Source of the DNA: Streptomyces caniscabiei
GTDB taxonomy: Bacteria > Actinomycetota > Actinomycetes > Streptomycetales > Streptomycetaceae
DNA: 64,000 nt
Direction: 5' to 3'
NCBI RefSeq assembly: GCF_014930365.1
Contig: NZ_JABXWI010000030.1
Location: 32,074 to 96,073 of the forward strand
Shown here: in pieces, positions 8,802 through 17,437 of the stretch
How positions within the stretch are numbered: the stretch's first letter is position 1
Layout of the letters: every line of letters starts with the position of its first letter
Program-made: the position numbers and the translations under genes
The notes under the pieces: generated by a model
What the model was told of the DNA's origin: nothing
Database searches by the model: none
What the model saw: only the letters and a program-made list of their open reading frames with translations

Positions 8802-9137
8802 AGCCGCCGGGGCACCTCGCGAAGTCGGCCGGGTGACCGGCGAGGTGGGCCGGTGAAGAGCGGTTCGGTCACGGCGCGGCGACGGGTCGGCGACGAGTTC
8901 GGTAACGGTTCGGCGGCGGGATCGGCAATTCGTGGAATTCACCGGCCGGGAAAGAGCCGGATGCGGCCAAGGCGTATCCGCATTCAATGGGGTTGATCCA
9001 CTGGAGGAGCCGCCGGTGGGCGCATTGCCGCACCGGAGCTGGGCACGCTTGTGAAGGCTTGTGAGAGGTGAGAGGGGCGGCTGAGTTTTTGTGACCCGGG
9101 GCACCATCATTCGCCTACGCGCGGTAAGTTTCTGGCC
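8802..9137. other. Intergenic region with 3' hairpin and leaderless promoter
   Basis: No gene is visible in this 336-bp stretch. CACCTCGC (8813-8820) pairs with GCGAGGTG (8840-8847) around a smaller GCCGG/CCGGC hairpin and may terminate the esterase transcript. At the other end TAAGTT (9125-9130) lies 7 nt before the next ATG. Confidence 0.5.
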
Positions 9138-11003
9138 ATGCCACGTGGACGTCACCGCCATTCACCGCCTCTGCACAGGCTGCTGCCCCCCACGGCGATC
9201 GCAGGCGTCTCGCTCGTCTGCGCCCTCGGGCCATGGTTGTTCTCCGGGTCGGCGGTGCTCCGGGTCATGGCCGCCGTCGCCGCGGCGACCGCGGCCGTGG
9301 GCGCGGCGGTCATGCGCCGCTGGGACGTCGAGGCGGGCAAACGCGTCGCCGACCTCACGCGCGCGCGTGCGAGCGACGAGTGGCGTCACGAGGAGAAGGT
9401 CGCCGAACTGGAGACCGACCTCGACGAATCCCGTGAGCTGCGCACCAAGCTGGAGCACAAGCTGCGCGCCAAGCGCACCGAACTGGCCAACCTCCGCAAC
9501 GAGCACGCGGCGCTGCTGAGGCGCTACGCCACCGCCGAGACCGAGCGGGCCAGCGCGCTGGAGGGCCGCCGTCTGCTGGAGATCGAGGCGACCGGCCCCG
9601 AGGACACGCGGGCGTTGCCCGCGGCGGACGCGGACGCGGACGCGGAGGCGGGCGACGGCGACGCGGCCACGGCGGTGTCCCGGACCTCGACGGTGCCGCC
9701 GCAGGGGACCCCCGCGCCGGGAGCGCCCTGGGCCTCGTGGGAGACGGCGTCCAAGGCCGCGGCGGCGAAGGCGGCGGCACAAGGCGCGACGGGCGGGGCG
9801 GCTACGGGGACTTCCGCCAAGAAGGGCGCGGAGGGGGCGGAGGCGGAGACAACGTCCCCCTCGGTGTTCTCGCCGGACGGTTCGTCGCTCTTCCTGCGCG
9901 CGAACTCGGCGCTGGACCGGATCATCACCCAGCGGGGCTCGGTGAAGGACGCGGGGGCGAACACGACCGGGGGTGCGGAGCCCGGGAGTTCCGACTCCGG
10001 GGACGTGGACCTGGACGTCGACGACCAGGCCGACACGGCGGGCGATGACCCGATCGCCGAGCCGGTCGACGAGTCGCTGGAGCAGGCGGTCGGGGAGCAG
10101 GCGGAGGAGCCGACGGGCGAGCAGGCGGAGGAGCCGACCGGCGAGCAGGCCGACGAACCGGTCGAGGAGTCGGTCGATGGGTCGATCGATGGGTCGGTCG
10201 GCGAGGCACCGGAGACGCCTGCCGACGATCCGACGCCGGCCGAGCCCGCCGACTTCGTGGAATCCACCGAGCCCGCCGAAACCGGCCAGTCCACCGAGCC
10301 GACCGAGTCCTTCGAGCCCGCCGAGTCCACCGAGCCCGCCGAATCATCCGACGAGACGGCCAAGGGCGAGGGACCCAAGGGCGGTTCCCCCAAGGGCCCT
10401 TCTCCCAAGGGTGACCCGGACGGGCCGACGGACGGGGGCACGCGGCAGGGACGTTCCGCCGAGGTGGAGGAGGAGCCGGTGCCGGTGCTCACCGCCGAGG
10501 AGGGCGACGCGGTGGGGAGTTCGGTGGCGGACCGGGGTCATGAGCGTGCGGCCGGCGGCCCCGTGCCCGTGGTGGCGGCGCCGACCGGTTCGACGGGGGT
10601 GGAGGAGTTGACCCGCGTGGACCCGTCGGGGCGTGCCGGGCAGGAGCAGCGGGCGGAGCCGATGGCCCCGGCGGCGCTGCCCGCGCTTCCGCCGGTCGGC
10701 CACTTCACGGTGCCCACGGCCGTGGCGGTCGTTCCGGCGGCGCCGCGGCGGCGGACCGCGGTGGAGGGAGGGTTCGACTTCTTCGGTACGCAGAAGGAGG
10801 CGGACGTCCTGGACGCCGTGCAGAACGAGGACCTCGCCGATGTGGTCGGCCAGGAGGCGCTCGCGCTCCACAAGGCCGAGTCGGAGGCCCGGTTCAAGCG
10901 CGCCGACGAGGCCTCCCGGGGCATCGGCCAGGTCATCGACCTCACGGCACACGACGAGACGGAACAGATCGACCTCCAGGGCCTGCGCACGGCGGCGTCC
11001 TAG
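9138..11003 (+). CDS. Large acidic membrane protein with coiled coil and Glu/Pro/Thr repeats
   Basis: I do not recognise a named family for this 621-residue protein. It begins with two hydrophobic helices (approximately residues 18-35 and 38-56), then a predicted coiled coil (about 65-150, rich in charged heptads such as 'ELETDLDESRELRTKLEHKL'). A long acidic disordered middle contains tandem 'GEQAEEPT' units around DNA position 10096-10160 and many 'STEPAES' variants. The C-terminal about 80 residues return to ordered-looking sequence ('GFDFFGTQKEADVLDAVQNEDLADVVGQEAL'). A leaderless TAAGTT box precedes the ATG. Conserved architecture suggests a scaffold at the membrane, but function is unknown. 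Confidence 0.85.
   Translation: MPRGRHRHSPPLHRLLPPTAIAGVSLVCALGPWLFSGSAVLRVMAAVAAATAAVGAAVMRRWDVEAGKRVADLTRARASDEWRHEEKVAELETDLDESRELRTKLEHKLRAKRTELANLRNEHAALLRRYATAETERASALEGRRLLEIEATGPEDTRALPAADADADAEAGDGDAATAVSRTSTVPPQGTPAPGAPWASWETASKAAAAKAAAQGATGGAATGTSAKKGAEGAEAETTSPSVFSPDGSSLFLRANSALDRIITQRGSVKDAGANTTGGAEPGSSDSGDVDLDVDDQADTAGDDPIAEPVDESLEQAVGEQAEEPTGEQAEEPTGEQADEPVEESVDGSIDGSVGEAPETPADDPTPAEPADFVESTEPAETGQSTEPTESFEPAESTEPAESSDETAKGEGPKGGSPKGPSPKGDPDGPTDGGTRQGRSAEVEEEPVPVLTAEEGDAVGSSVADRGHERAAGGPVPVVAAPTGSTGVEELTRVDPSGRAGQEQRAEPMAPAALPALPPVGHFTVPTAVAVVPAAPRRRTAVEGGFDFFGTQKEADVLDAVQNEDLADVVGQEALALHKAESEARFKRADEASRGIGQVIDLTAHDETEQIDLQGLRTAAS
10096..10165 (+). repeat. In-frame 24-bp tandem repeat
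   Basis: Three units of GAGCAGGCGGAGGAGCCGAC-like sequence, encoding GEQAEEPT, GEQAEEPT and GEQADEPV inside the acidic coding region; a likely length-variable site between strains. Confidence 0.7.
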
Positions 11004-11187
11004 CCGAGCCGACGGAGGTCATCGCGCCACCCTTGCGGCCGCCCACCCTTCCCGGTGGGCGGCCGCCGGTCTGTCCAGAGGGCCCCCGGGTCTGCCTGCA
11101 CCCGCTGCACCCGCTGCACCCGACAGGCGCCGACTCCCTCGTTCGAGCCCCGCCCCCGCCGCCGTCCCCGCCCGCTTCCGCCGCGTC

Positions 11188-12636
11188 CTACACCATCCAC
11201 CGGTCCGGCAGCGCCTCCCGGCGGCCCGTGCGGGACCGTTCCGCCTGGGCCCGCAGCAGGGCCGCCGCCTCGTCCGCGTCGCGCAGACGGGCCGTCACCG
11301 TCTTGTTGGCGCCGGTGTCGACATGGACGTCGGCGAGCCCCTTGTGCCGCTGCCAGGGCCCCTGCGACAGCCGTACGCTCTGCACCTTCGCATGCGGTAC
11401 GAGGTCGAGCCGGCGGCGCAGCAGGCCGTGCCGTGCCGCGAACACCTTGTCGTCGACGGCCAGTCCGTACCCCCGCCACCACCACGGCACGCACCACCGC
11501 GCCCGCCCCGGTGGCCGTACGAGGGCCGTCGCGTCCGGCACACGTGTCCCCGGCAGCACCCGCGCGACGACCGACTCGGCCACCTCCCGCGGCGCGACCG
11601 GCAGCAGGACGGAGTTGGTCGAGCCCGCCACGTCCAGCTCGACCCGGACCCACCCGCGGCGCCGCCACAGCAGCGGTTCGACGATGCGCACGGTCTGCAC
11701 GCGGCCCGGCGGCACCGTCTCGTGGGCGCGGTCGAGGAGCCCGTGGTCGATGCGGAGCCCGTCGGGGGAGTCGCCGACCGTCCAGTCGTACTCCCCGACG
11801 AACCGCCCCACACTGCTCGCCCCGGCCGCGCCGATCAGCGGCAGCGCGGTCGCGAGGACGGTCCACACGCTCTCCGTGGCGAACCACAGCACGGACGGTA
11901 CGACGATCGCGGCCACCAGGGTCCCCCAGGTGGCGCCGGTCAGCACGACGGACATGGCCAGCACGCCCGCCGGGACCTTCAGCACCTGCCGTACGGGCGC
12001 CTCGCCGACCTCGTGCGCGGTGTCCGGCGCGAAACCGGCCGCGCGGGCCAGGAGCTCGGCCCGCAGAGCGACGGCGTGCGCCTCGCCGAGATAGGCCAGC
12101 TCGTCCTTCTTGTCGGTGCCGACGACATCGAGTCTGAGTTTGGCGACGCCCGCGATCCGGGCGAGCAGCGGGCGGGTGACGTCGATGGCCTGAATGCGTT
12201 CGAGACGGATGTGGGCGGTGCGGCGGAACAACAGGCCGGTCCGGATGCGCAGTTCGCTGTCGGTCACCGCGAAGTGGGTGAACCACCAGGTCAGGAAGCC
12301 GTAGAGGGCGGCGGCCGGGACGAACACGGCGAGCCCGATCAGCAGGGTCGACGTGTCGAGCCGCATCAGCTGCCGCTGCGCGCCGTCCGGATCGTGCACC
12401 CCCCATCCGATCAGCACCGCCACCGGCGCCCAGGCCCGCCGCAACGGCGTCACCGGATGCAGCCGATGCTCGACGACCGGCTTCTCCACCCCCGCTCCGT
12501 CCGCCCGTACGGCCTCGTCCTCCCCGTCCGCCCGTACGGCCTCGTCCTCCGTCGCGCCGTCCGCCCCCACCGCGCGCTCCGCCCGTACCGGGTCGTCCCC
12601 CAGCGCCCCGCCCGCCTCCTGTGCCGACACCGTCAC
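11188..12636 (-). CDS. Bacterial PH-domain membrane protein (YdbT-like), long partner
   Basis: A 482-residue membrane protein with two or three bacterial pleckstrin-homology (bPH2/DUF304) modules. Each follows a pair of hydrophobic helices: helices near residues 70-100, a PH module with 'ELRIRTGLLFRRTAHIRLERIQAIDV', further helices near 225-275, then modules with 'RIDHGLLDRAHETVPPGRVQTVRI' and 'VFAARHGLLRRRLDLVPHAKVQSVRL'. The GTG at 12636 overlaps the TGA of the upstream PH gene, so the two are coupled. The N-terminus contains an exact 27-bp duplication encoding EDEAVRADG twice. YdbS/YdbT-type pairs are known in many bacteria; the molecular role is unclear. Confidence 0.88.
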   Translation of the reverse strand: MTVSAQEAGGALGDDPVRAERAVGADGATEDEAVRADGEDEAVRADGAGVEKPVVEHRLHPVTPLRRAWAPVAVLIGWGVHDPDGAQRQLMRLDTSTLLIGLAVFVPAAALYGFLTWWFTHFAVTDSELRIRTGLLFRRTAHIRLERIQAIDVTRPLLARIAGVAKLRLDVVGTDKKDELAYLGEAHAVALRAELLARAAGFAPDTAHEVGEAPVRQVLKVPAGVLAMSVVLTGATWGTLVAAIVVPSVLWFATESVWTVLATALPLIGAAGASSVGRFVGEYDWTVGDSPDGLRIDHGLLDRAHETVPPGRVQTVRIVEPLLWRRRGWVRVELDVAGSTNSVLLPVAPREVAESVVARVLPGTRVPDATALVRPPGRARWCVPWWWRGYGLAVDDKVFAARHGLLRRRLDLVPHAKVQSVRLSQGPWQRHKGLADVHVDTGANKTVTARLRDADEAAALLRAQAERSRTGRREALPDRWMV

Positions 12637-13148
12637 AGCCCTGCCGATCGGGCCTCGCCCAGCTGGGTGAGGTGGTCGCGCAGGCGCTCCGCCTCGGCCG
12701 GGTCGAGGCCCGGGATACGGGCGTCCGTGGCGGCCGCGGCCGTGTGCAGCTGCACGCTCGCCAGCTTGAAGTGCCGCTCGACGGGACCGGAGGTCACCTC
12801 GACCAGCTGCATGCGCCCGTACGGCACGACGGTCTCCTCGCGCCAGAGCACCCCCCGGCTGATCAGCAGGTCGTCCGCCCGCTCGGCGTACCGCCACGAC
12901 CGCCAGTTGCGGCCCAGCATCGGCCAGCCCCAGAGCAGCAGCCCCAGGGGCAGGAGCGCGAACGCCGCCCAGGGCGGCCCCGCCAGCCGGCCCAGCAGGA
13001 CGGCCGTACCGACGGTGACCGGCACCAGCCACACCACCAGCAGCAGCCGCCTCATCCGCAGCAGCCCGGGCGGCAGTCCCGTCCAGACCGGCTCGTCCTC
13101 CGCGCGCCCGGCGCCGTCCTCGAAGGTCCCCAAGCTCCCCGTCTCCAT
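12633..13148 (-). CDS. Bacterial PH-domain membrane protein (YdbS-like), short partner
   Basis: A 171-residue protein with two adjacent hydrophobic helices (approximately residues 33-75) followed by one bPH2 module, 'DDLLISRGVLWREETVVPYG' then 'RMQLVEVTSGPVERHFKLASV', characteristic of DUF304/YdbS. The ATG at 13148 is chosen because it gives a compact N-terminus; only 31 bp separate it from the divergent nuoD start, so promoters overlap. The stop overlaps the start of the longer PH partner (GTGA), indicating a two-gene operon and probably a membrane complex. Specific ligand and function are not known. Confidence 0.9.
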   Translation of the reverse strand: METGSLGTFEDGAGRAEDEPVWTGLPPGLLRMRRLLLVVWLVPVTVGTAVLLGRLAGPPWAAFALLPLGLLLWGWPMLGRNWRSWRYAERADDLLISRGVLWREETVVPYGRMQLVEVTSGPVERHFKLASVQLHTAAAATDARIPGLDPAEAERLRDHLTQLGEARSAGL

Positions 13149-13179
13149 TCCGCCAGCGTACGTACGACAGACTGTGTCC

Positions 13180-14340
13180 ATGACTCCCCCGACGGAGACC
13201 CGAGAGACGACGGTCGGTATCGGCGGTGCCGCCGAGAGCACGGACATGGTGCTGAACATCGGCCCGCAGCATCCGTCCACGCACGGTGTGCTGCGGCTGC
13301 GCCTGGTCCTCGACGGCGAGCGGATCCAGCATGCCGAGCCGGTCATCGGCTATATGCACCGGGGCGCGGAGAAGCTCTTCGAGGCGCGTGACTACCGCCA
13401 GATCATCATGCTGGCCAACCGCCACGACTGGCTCTCCGCCTTCTCCAACGAACTCGGCGTCGTCCTCGGTGTCGAACGCATGCTCGGCATGGAGGTCCCG
13501 GAGCGCGCGGTCTGGATGCGCACGCTCCTCGCCGAGCTGAACCGGGTCCTGAACCACCTGATGTTCCTCGGCTCGTACCCGCTGGAGCTCGGTGGCATCA
13601 CTCCGGTCTTCTACGCCTTCCGGGAGCGCGAGGAGCTCCAGAACGTCATGGAGGAGATCTCCGGCGGGCGGATGCACTACATGTTCAACCGGGTGGGCGG
13701 TCTGAAGGAGGACCTGCCGGCCGGGTGGACGGCACGCGCGCGTGCGGCCGTCGCCGACGTCCGCTCCCGCATGGACGTCTTCGACGACCTGGTGCTCGGC
13801 AACGAGATCTTCCGGGGGCGCACCCGGGACGTGGGCGTCCTCGCGCCGGAGACCGTGCACGCGTACGGGGTCAGCGGCCCGATCGCCCGCGCCTCCGGTG
13901 TCGACTTCGACCTGCGGCGCGACGAGCCGTACCTGGCGTACGGCGAACTCCAGGACGTCCTTCGGGTCGTCACCCGCGAGGAGGGCGACTGCCTCGCCCG
14001 CTTCGAGTGCCTGCTGGAGCAGACGCACAACGCCCTCGCCCTCGCCGACGCCTGCCTGGACCGGCTGGCCGACCTGCCGCCCGGCCCCGTCAACCAGCGC
14101 CTGCCGAAGGTCCTCAAGGCCCCCGAGGGACACACCTACGCCTGGACCGAGAACCCCCTCGGCATCAACGGCTACTACCTCGTCAGCAAGGGCGAGAAGA
14201 CCCCCTACCGCCTGAAGCTTCGCTCCGCCTCGTACAACAACATCCAGGCCCTCACGGAACTGCTGCCGGGGACGCTGGTGGCCGACATGGTGGCCATCCT
14301 CGGCTCGCTGTTCTTCGTGGTGGGGGACATCGACAAGTAG
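13180..14340 (+). CDS. nuoD: Orphan NADH-quinone oxidoreductase subunit D (NuoD2)
   Basis: A 386-residue homologue of the 49-kDa subunit of complex I, with the family pattern GPQHPSTHGVLRL (about residues 28-40), 'HRGAEKLFEARDYRQ' and 'EVPERAVWMRTLLAELNRV'. No other nuo gene is nearby, so it is a second or orphan copy. His35 of the quinone pocket is conserved, but the tyrosine that hydrogen-bonds the quinone in bovine and Thermus enzymes is Trp84 here (NRHDWLSAF). Arg61 matches the arginine that is dimethylated in mitochondria. The convergent gene 12 bp away is a MidA-type methyltransferase. ATG at 13180 has a weak CAGACT box 6 nt upstream. Confidence 0.93.
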   Translation: MTPPTETRETTVGIGGAAESTDMVLNIGPQHPSTHGVLRLRLVLDGERIQHAEPVIGYMHRGAEKLFEARDYRQIIMLANRHDWLSAFSNELGVVLGVERMLGMEVPERAVWMRTLLAELNRVLNHLMFLGSYPLELGGITPVFYAFREREELQNVMEEISGGRMHYMFNRVGGLKEDLPAGWTARARAAVADVRSRMDVFDDLVLGNEIFRGRTRDVGVLAPETVHAYGVSGPIARASGVDFDLRRDEPYLAYGELQDVLRVVTREEGDCLARFECLLEQTHNALALADACLDRLADLPPGPVNQRLPKVLKAPEGHTYAWTENPLGINGYYLVSKGEKTPYRLKLRSASYNNIQALTELLPGTLVADMVAILGSLFFVVGDIDK

Positions 14341-14352
14341 GGCGGCCCGGCC

Positions 14353-15345
14353 TCACTGGTCGCGCGGCAGCGGGTCCGGGATCCCCACCGGCTGGAGCAG
14401 CCACCCGAAGTCGCCCAGGCCGCCCGGCGCGGTCAGCTCGGCGGCCTCGCCGGCGCCCGCGAGGGCCCGTACGTACGCCGCCGGGTCGGTGGTGGCCAGG
14501 GAGAGCGGCGGACGGCCGCCGGTGACGCCCAGGGCGCGCAGGGCCTCCCGCTGGGTGAGCAGCCGCGCACCCGGCAGCGCGCACGCGTCCAGCGCCACGT
14601 GCGCGGTGATGTCGCACGACCCGTCCGGGACCGGTGCGGTCTCCCGCCCGTCGCGGAAGCCGGTGAGCGTCCCGAAGGGCGGCCGGGAGCCGGCGAGGTG
14701 CGCGTAGTCGACGGCGACGGCGAGTCCGCGTACGAGGCCCGCCACGGCGGCGGCCCACGCCCGGTCCCGGGGCAGCCCGACCTCGGCCCGCAGCCCCTCC
14801 TCGGGGGCGAGCGGCCACCACCGGGCCAGCCACTCGGCCTCGGCCCCGCCGACGGGCGCCCCGAGCACCTCGGCGCCGTCCTCCCGGACGAGCACCAGCC
14901 GGGCCGTGCCCGCCGCGTCCACCTCGACGGCGTCCACGGGCACGTTGTCCAGCCACTCGTTGGCGAACAGCAGCCCCGAGACCCCCTGCGGCGGCTCGGC
15001 GACCCACTCGATGCGGTGATCGAGAGCCGGGGGCCGGCCGGCCAGTTCGACGGCGTACGCGCGCGTGCGGGACGCCACCTCGGCGGGGAGGGCGTCCAGG
15101 ACCCCGCTCACCAGCTCGCCGCGCCCGGCCCCCAGGTCCACGAAGGCCAGCTCGTCCGGCCGCCCCGACGCCTCGTCCACCCGGCACAGCAGCCGCGCCA
15201 CGGCGGCCGCGTAGAGCGGGGAGGCGTGCACGGAGGTCCGGAAGTGTCCGGCGGGCCCTTCCGGGCGCCGGTAGAAGCCCGTGGGCCCGTAGAGGGCCTC
15301 CTCGGTCGCCGTGCGCCAGGACCGGGCCCGTGGATGATCCGTCAC
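14353..15345 (-). CDS. MidA/NDUFAF7-family SAM-dependent methyltransferase
   Basis: A 330-residue Rossmann-fold methyltransferase of the DUF185/PF02636 family. Visible features are the N-terminal 'EALYGPTGFYRR..GHFRTSVHASPLYA' segment, the SAM-binding VDLGAGRGELVSGVL and 'LFANEWLDNVPVDAVEVD', which matches the family's NE-LD-xP motif. The eukaryotic member NDUFAF7 dimethylates an arginine of NDUFS2, the NuoD homologue, and is needed for complex I assembly. Here the gene faces an orphan nuoD with 12 bp between stops, so NuoD is the obvious candidate substrate (inference). Alternative: a general protein-arginine methyltransferase unrelated to complex I. Confidence 0.88.
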   Translation of the reverse strand: MTDHPRARSWRTATEEALYGPTGFYRRPEGPAGHFRTSVHASPLYAAAVARLLCRVDEASGRPDELAFVDLGAGRGELVSGVLDALPAEVASRTRAYAVELAGRPPALDHRIEWVAEPPQGVSGLLFANEWLDNVPVDAVEVDAAGTARLVLVREDGAEVLGAPVGGAEAEWLARWWPLAPEEGLRAEVGLPRDRAWAAAVAGLVRGLAVAVDYAHLAGSRPPFGTLTGFRDGRETAPVPDGSCDITAHVALDACALPGARLLTQREALRALGVTGGRPPLSLATTDPAAYVRALAGAGEAAELTAPGGLGDFGWLLQPVGIPDPLPRDQ

Positions 15346-15463
15346 AGCACCAGGCTAAGCGGAAGGGCCGACGCCGCCTCCACCTTGGGGAGTACATGCC
15401 CCCGTCATGGATCGGCCCTCCGGTTGACCCGTGCACACCGCGGCCTTCCCTACGCTGGGTTAC

Positions 15464-16666
15464 GTGCAGCGCCTCTATGACTTCCTCCGCCGGCACCCGA
15501 CATGGGTCGACAGCTTCTGGGCCGTCGTCCTGCTCGCGGTGACCCTGGCCGGCGGAGCGATCGACCCGGACTACGGGACCGACACGAACGAGACCGCGTT
15601 CGTGGTGATCTCGCTCGTGCTCTGTCTGTCGATCGCCCTGCGGCGCCGGATGCCCGAGAAGATGCTGATGCTGGCTGCCGCGGCGGGCATCGCGCAGCTG
15701 ATCCTCGACGTGCCGAGGATCCCGGCCGACTTCGCGATGCTCGTGGTCATCTACACGGTCGCGGCGAACGGCGCCCGCTGGGCCTCCTGGTTCGCCCTGG
15801 GCGGCGGCCTCTGCGCGGCGACGCTGGGACAGCTGCGCTGGACCGTGGAGGACACCAGCACGATGGGCAACGCGGTGCTCGCGCTGTTCCTGACCGTGCC
15901 CTTCGCCCTCGCCTGGGTGCTCGGCGACTCGCTGCGCACCCGCCGCGCGTACTTCGCGCAGCTGGAGGAGCGCGCCGCCCGGCTGGAGAAGGAGCGCGAG
16001 GCGCAGGCCAAGGTCGCCGTCGCCGCCGAGCGCGCCCGGATCGCCCGTGAACTGCACGACGTGGTCGCGCACAACGTGTCCGTGATGGTCGTCCAGGCCG
16101 ACGGTGCCGCGTACGTCCTCGACGCCGCCCCCGACCAGGCCAAGAAGGCCCTGGAGACGATCTCCTCCACCGGCCGCCAGGCCCTCGCCGAGATGCGCCG
16201 CCTGCTGGGCGTGCTGCGCACCGGTGAGCACAAGGAGGTCGGCGAGTACGTCCCGCAGCCCGACGTCGAGCAGATCGACGACCTGGTCGAGCAGTGCCGG
16301 GTCGCCGGGCTGCCGGTGGACTTCAAGATCGAGGGCACCCCGCGCCCGCTGCCCAGCGGGGTGGAGCTGACGGCGTACCGCATCGTCCAGGAGGCACTCA
16401 CCAACACCCGCAAGCACGGCGGCCCGAACGCCGGTGCGAGTGTCCGGCTGGTCTACTTCGACGACGGCCTCGGTCTGCTCGTCGAGGACGACGGCAAGGG
16501 CGCGCCCCACGAGCTGTACGAGGAGGGCGGCGCCGACGGTCAGGGGCACGGCCTCATCGGGATGCGGGAGCGCGTCGGTATGGTCGGCGGCACGCTGGAC
16601 GCGGGCCCCCGCCCCGGCGGCGGCTTCCGGATCAGCGCCCTGCTGCCCCTGAAGGCCGCGCACTGA
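15464..16666 (+). CDS. NarL-type sensor histidine kinase
   Basis: A 400-residue membrane sensor kinase of the HisKA_3 class. Four to five hydrophobic helices fill residues 18-155, with no large extracytoplasmic loop, then a short coiled coil (about 163-190). The phosphoacceptor is in 'ARIARELHDVVAHNVSVM' (His198), and a HATPase_c domain contains 'EALTNTRKHGG' and 'VEDDGKG', with G-box 'GHGLIGMRERVGMVGG'. GTG at 15464 is preferred because TACGCT lies 7 nt upstream (leaderless); another GTG at 15431 would add 11 residues. The partner response regulator follows after 82 bp. The stimulus is unknown. Confidence 0.93.
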   Translation: MQRLYDFLRRHPTWVDSFWAVVLLAVTLAGGAIDPDYGTDTNETAFVVISLVLCLSIALRRRMPEKMLMLAAAAGIAQLILDVPRIPADFAMLVVIYTVAANGARWASWFALGGGLCAATLGQLRWTVEDTSTMGNAVLALFLTVPFALAWVLGDSLRTRRAYFAQLEERAARLEKEREAQAKVAVAAERARIARELHDVVAHNVSVMVVQADGAAYVLDAAPDQAKKALETISSTGRQALAEMRRLLGVLRTGEHKEVGEYVPQPDVEQIDDLVEQCRVAGLPVDFKIEGTPRPLPSGVELTAYRIVQEALTNTRKHGGPNAGASVRLVYFDDGLGLLVEDDGKGAPHELYEEGGADGQGHGLIGMRERVGMVGGTLDAGPRPGGGFRISALLPLKAAH

Positions 16667-16748
16667 CCAGGCCGTGCCGGCCGCTGACACCTGTAGACGC
16701 TGTCAGCCGACCACCGACCACCGACATCTGTAGACGGAAGAGGAACCG

Positions 16749-17420
16749 ATGGCGATCCGCGTGATGCTCGTCGACGACCAGGTGCTGCTGCGCACCGGGT
16801 TCCGGATGGTGCTGGCGGCCCAGCCGGACATGGAGGTCGTGGCCGAGGCGGGCGACGGCGTCGAGGCCCTCCAGGTGGTGCGGTCGACCGAGGTGGACGT
16901 GGTCCTCATGGACGTCCGGATGCCCAAGCTGGACGGGGTCGAGGCCACCCGGCGCATCTGCGCGGAGCCCGAGCCGCCCAAGGTGCTCATCCTGACCACC
17001 TTCGACCTCGACGAGTACGCCTTCTCCGGGCTGAAGGCGGGCGCCTCCGGCTTCATGCTCAAGGACGTGCCGCCCGGTGAGCTGCTGGCCGCGATCCGTG
17101 CCGTGCACAGCGGGGACGCGGTCGTCGCGCCGTCCACGACCCGGCGGCTGCTGGACCGGTTCGCCCCGATGCTCCCGGGCACCGGCTCGGAGCCCCGGCA
17201 CAAGGAGCTGGAACGGCTCACCGAACGGGAACGCGAGGTCATGATCCTCGTCGCCCAGGGCCTCTCCAACGGCGAGATCGCCGCCCGCCTGGTCCTCTCC
17301 GAGGCCACGGTGAAGACCCACGTCGGCCGCATCCTCACCAAGCTGGGTCTGCGCGACCGCGTCCAGGTGGTCGTCCTGGCGTACGAGACCGGGCTGGTGC
17401 GCGCGGGGGGACACGGCTGA
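16749..17420 (+). CDS. NarL/FixJ-family response regulator
   Basis: A 223-residue regulator with an N-terminal receiver domain (acidic pair DD9-10, phosphoacceptor Asp55 in VVLMDVRMP, conserved Lys in 'FMLKDVPPG') and a C-terminal LuxR-type helix-turn-helix, 'LTEREREVMILVAQGLSNGE' then 'IAARLVLSEATVKTHVGRI'. It is the cognate partner of the histidine kinase immediately upstream and on the same strand. A GAAGAGGAACCG ribosome-site region precedes the ATG. Target genes cannot be read from the sequence. Confidence 0.95.
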   Translation: MAIRVMLVDDQVLLRTGFRMVLAAQPDMEVVAEAGDGVEALQVVRSTEVDVVLMDVRMPKLDGVEATRRICAEPEPPKVLILTTFDLDEYAFSGLKAGASGFMLKDVPPGELLAAIRAVHSGDAVVAPSTTRRLLDRFAPMLPGTGSEPRHKELERLTEREREVMILVAQGLSNGEIAARLVLSEATVKTHVGRILTKLGLRDRVQVVVLAYETGLVRAGGHG

Positions 17421-17437
17421 GGCGTCCGGCGTACGGC

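Noticed and set aside
6273..9161. Long minus-strand frame spanning the lysyltransferase and esterase genes
   Set aside because: Arg/Pro/Gly-rich shadow crossing two well-supported genes and an intergenic region; no motif.
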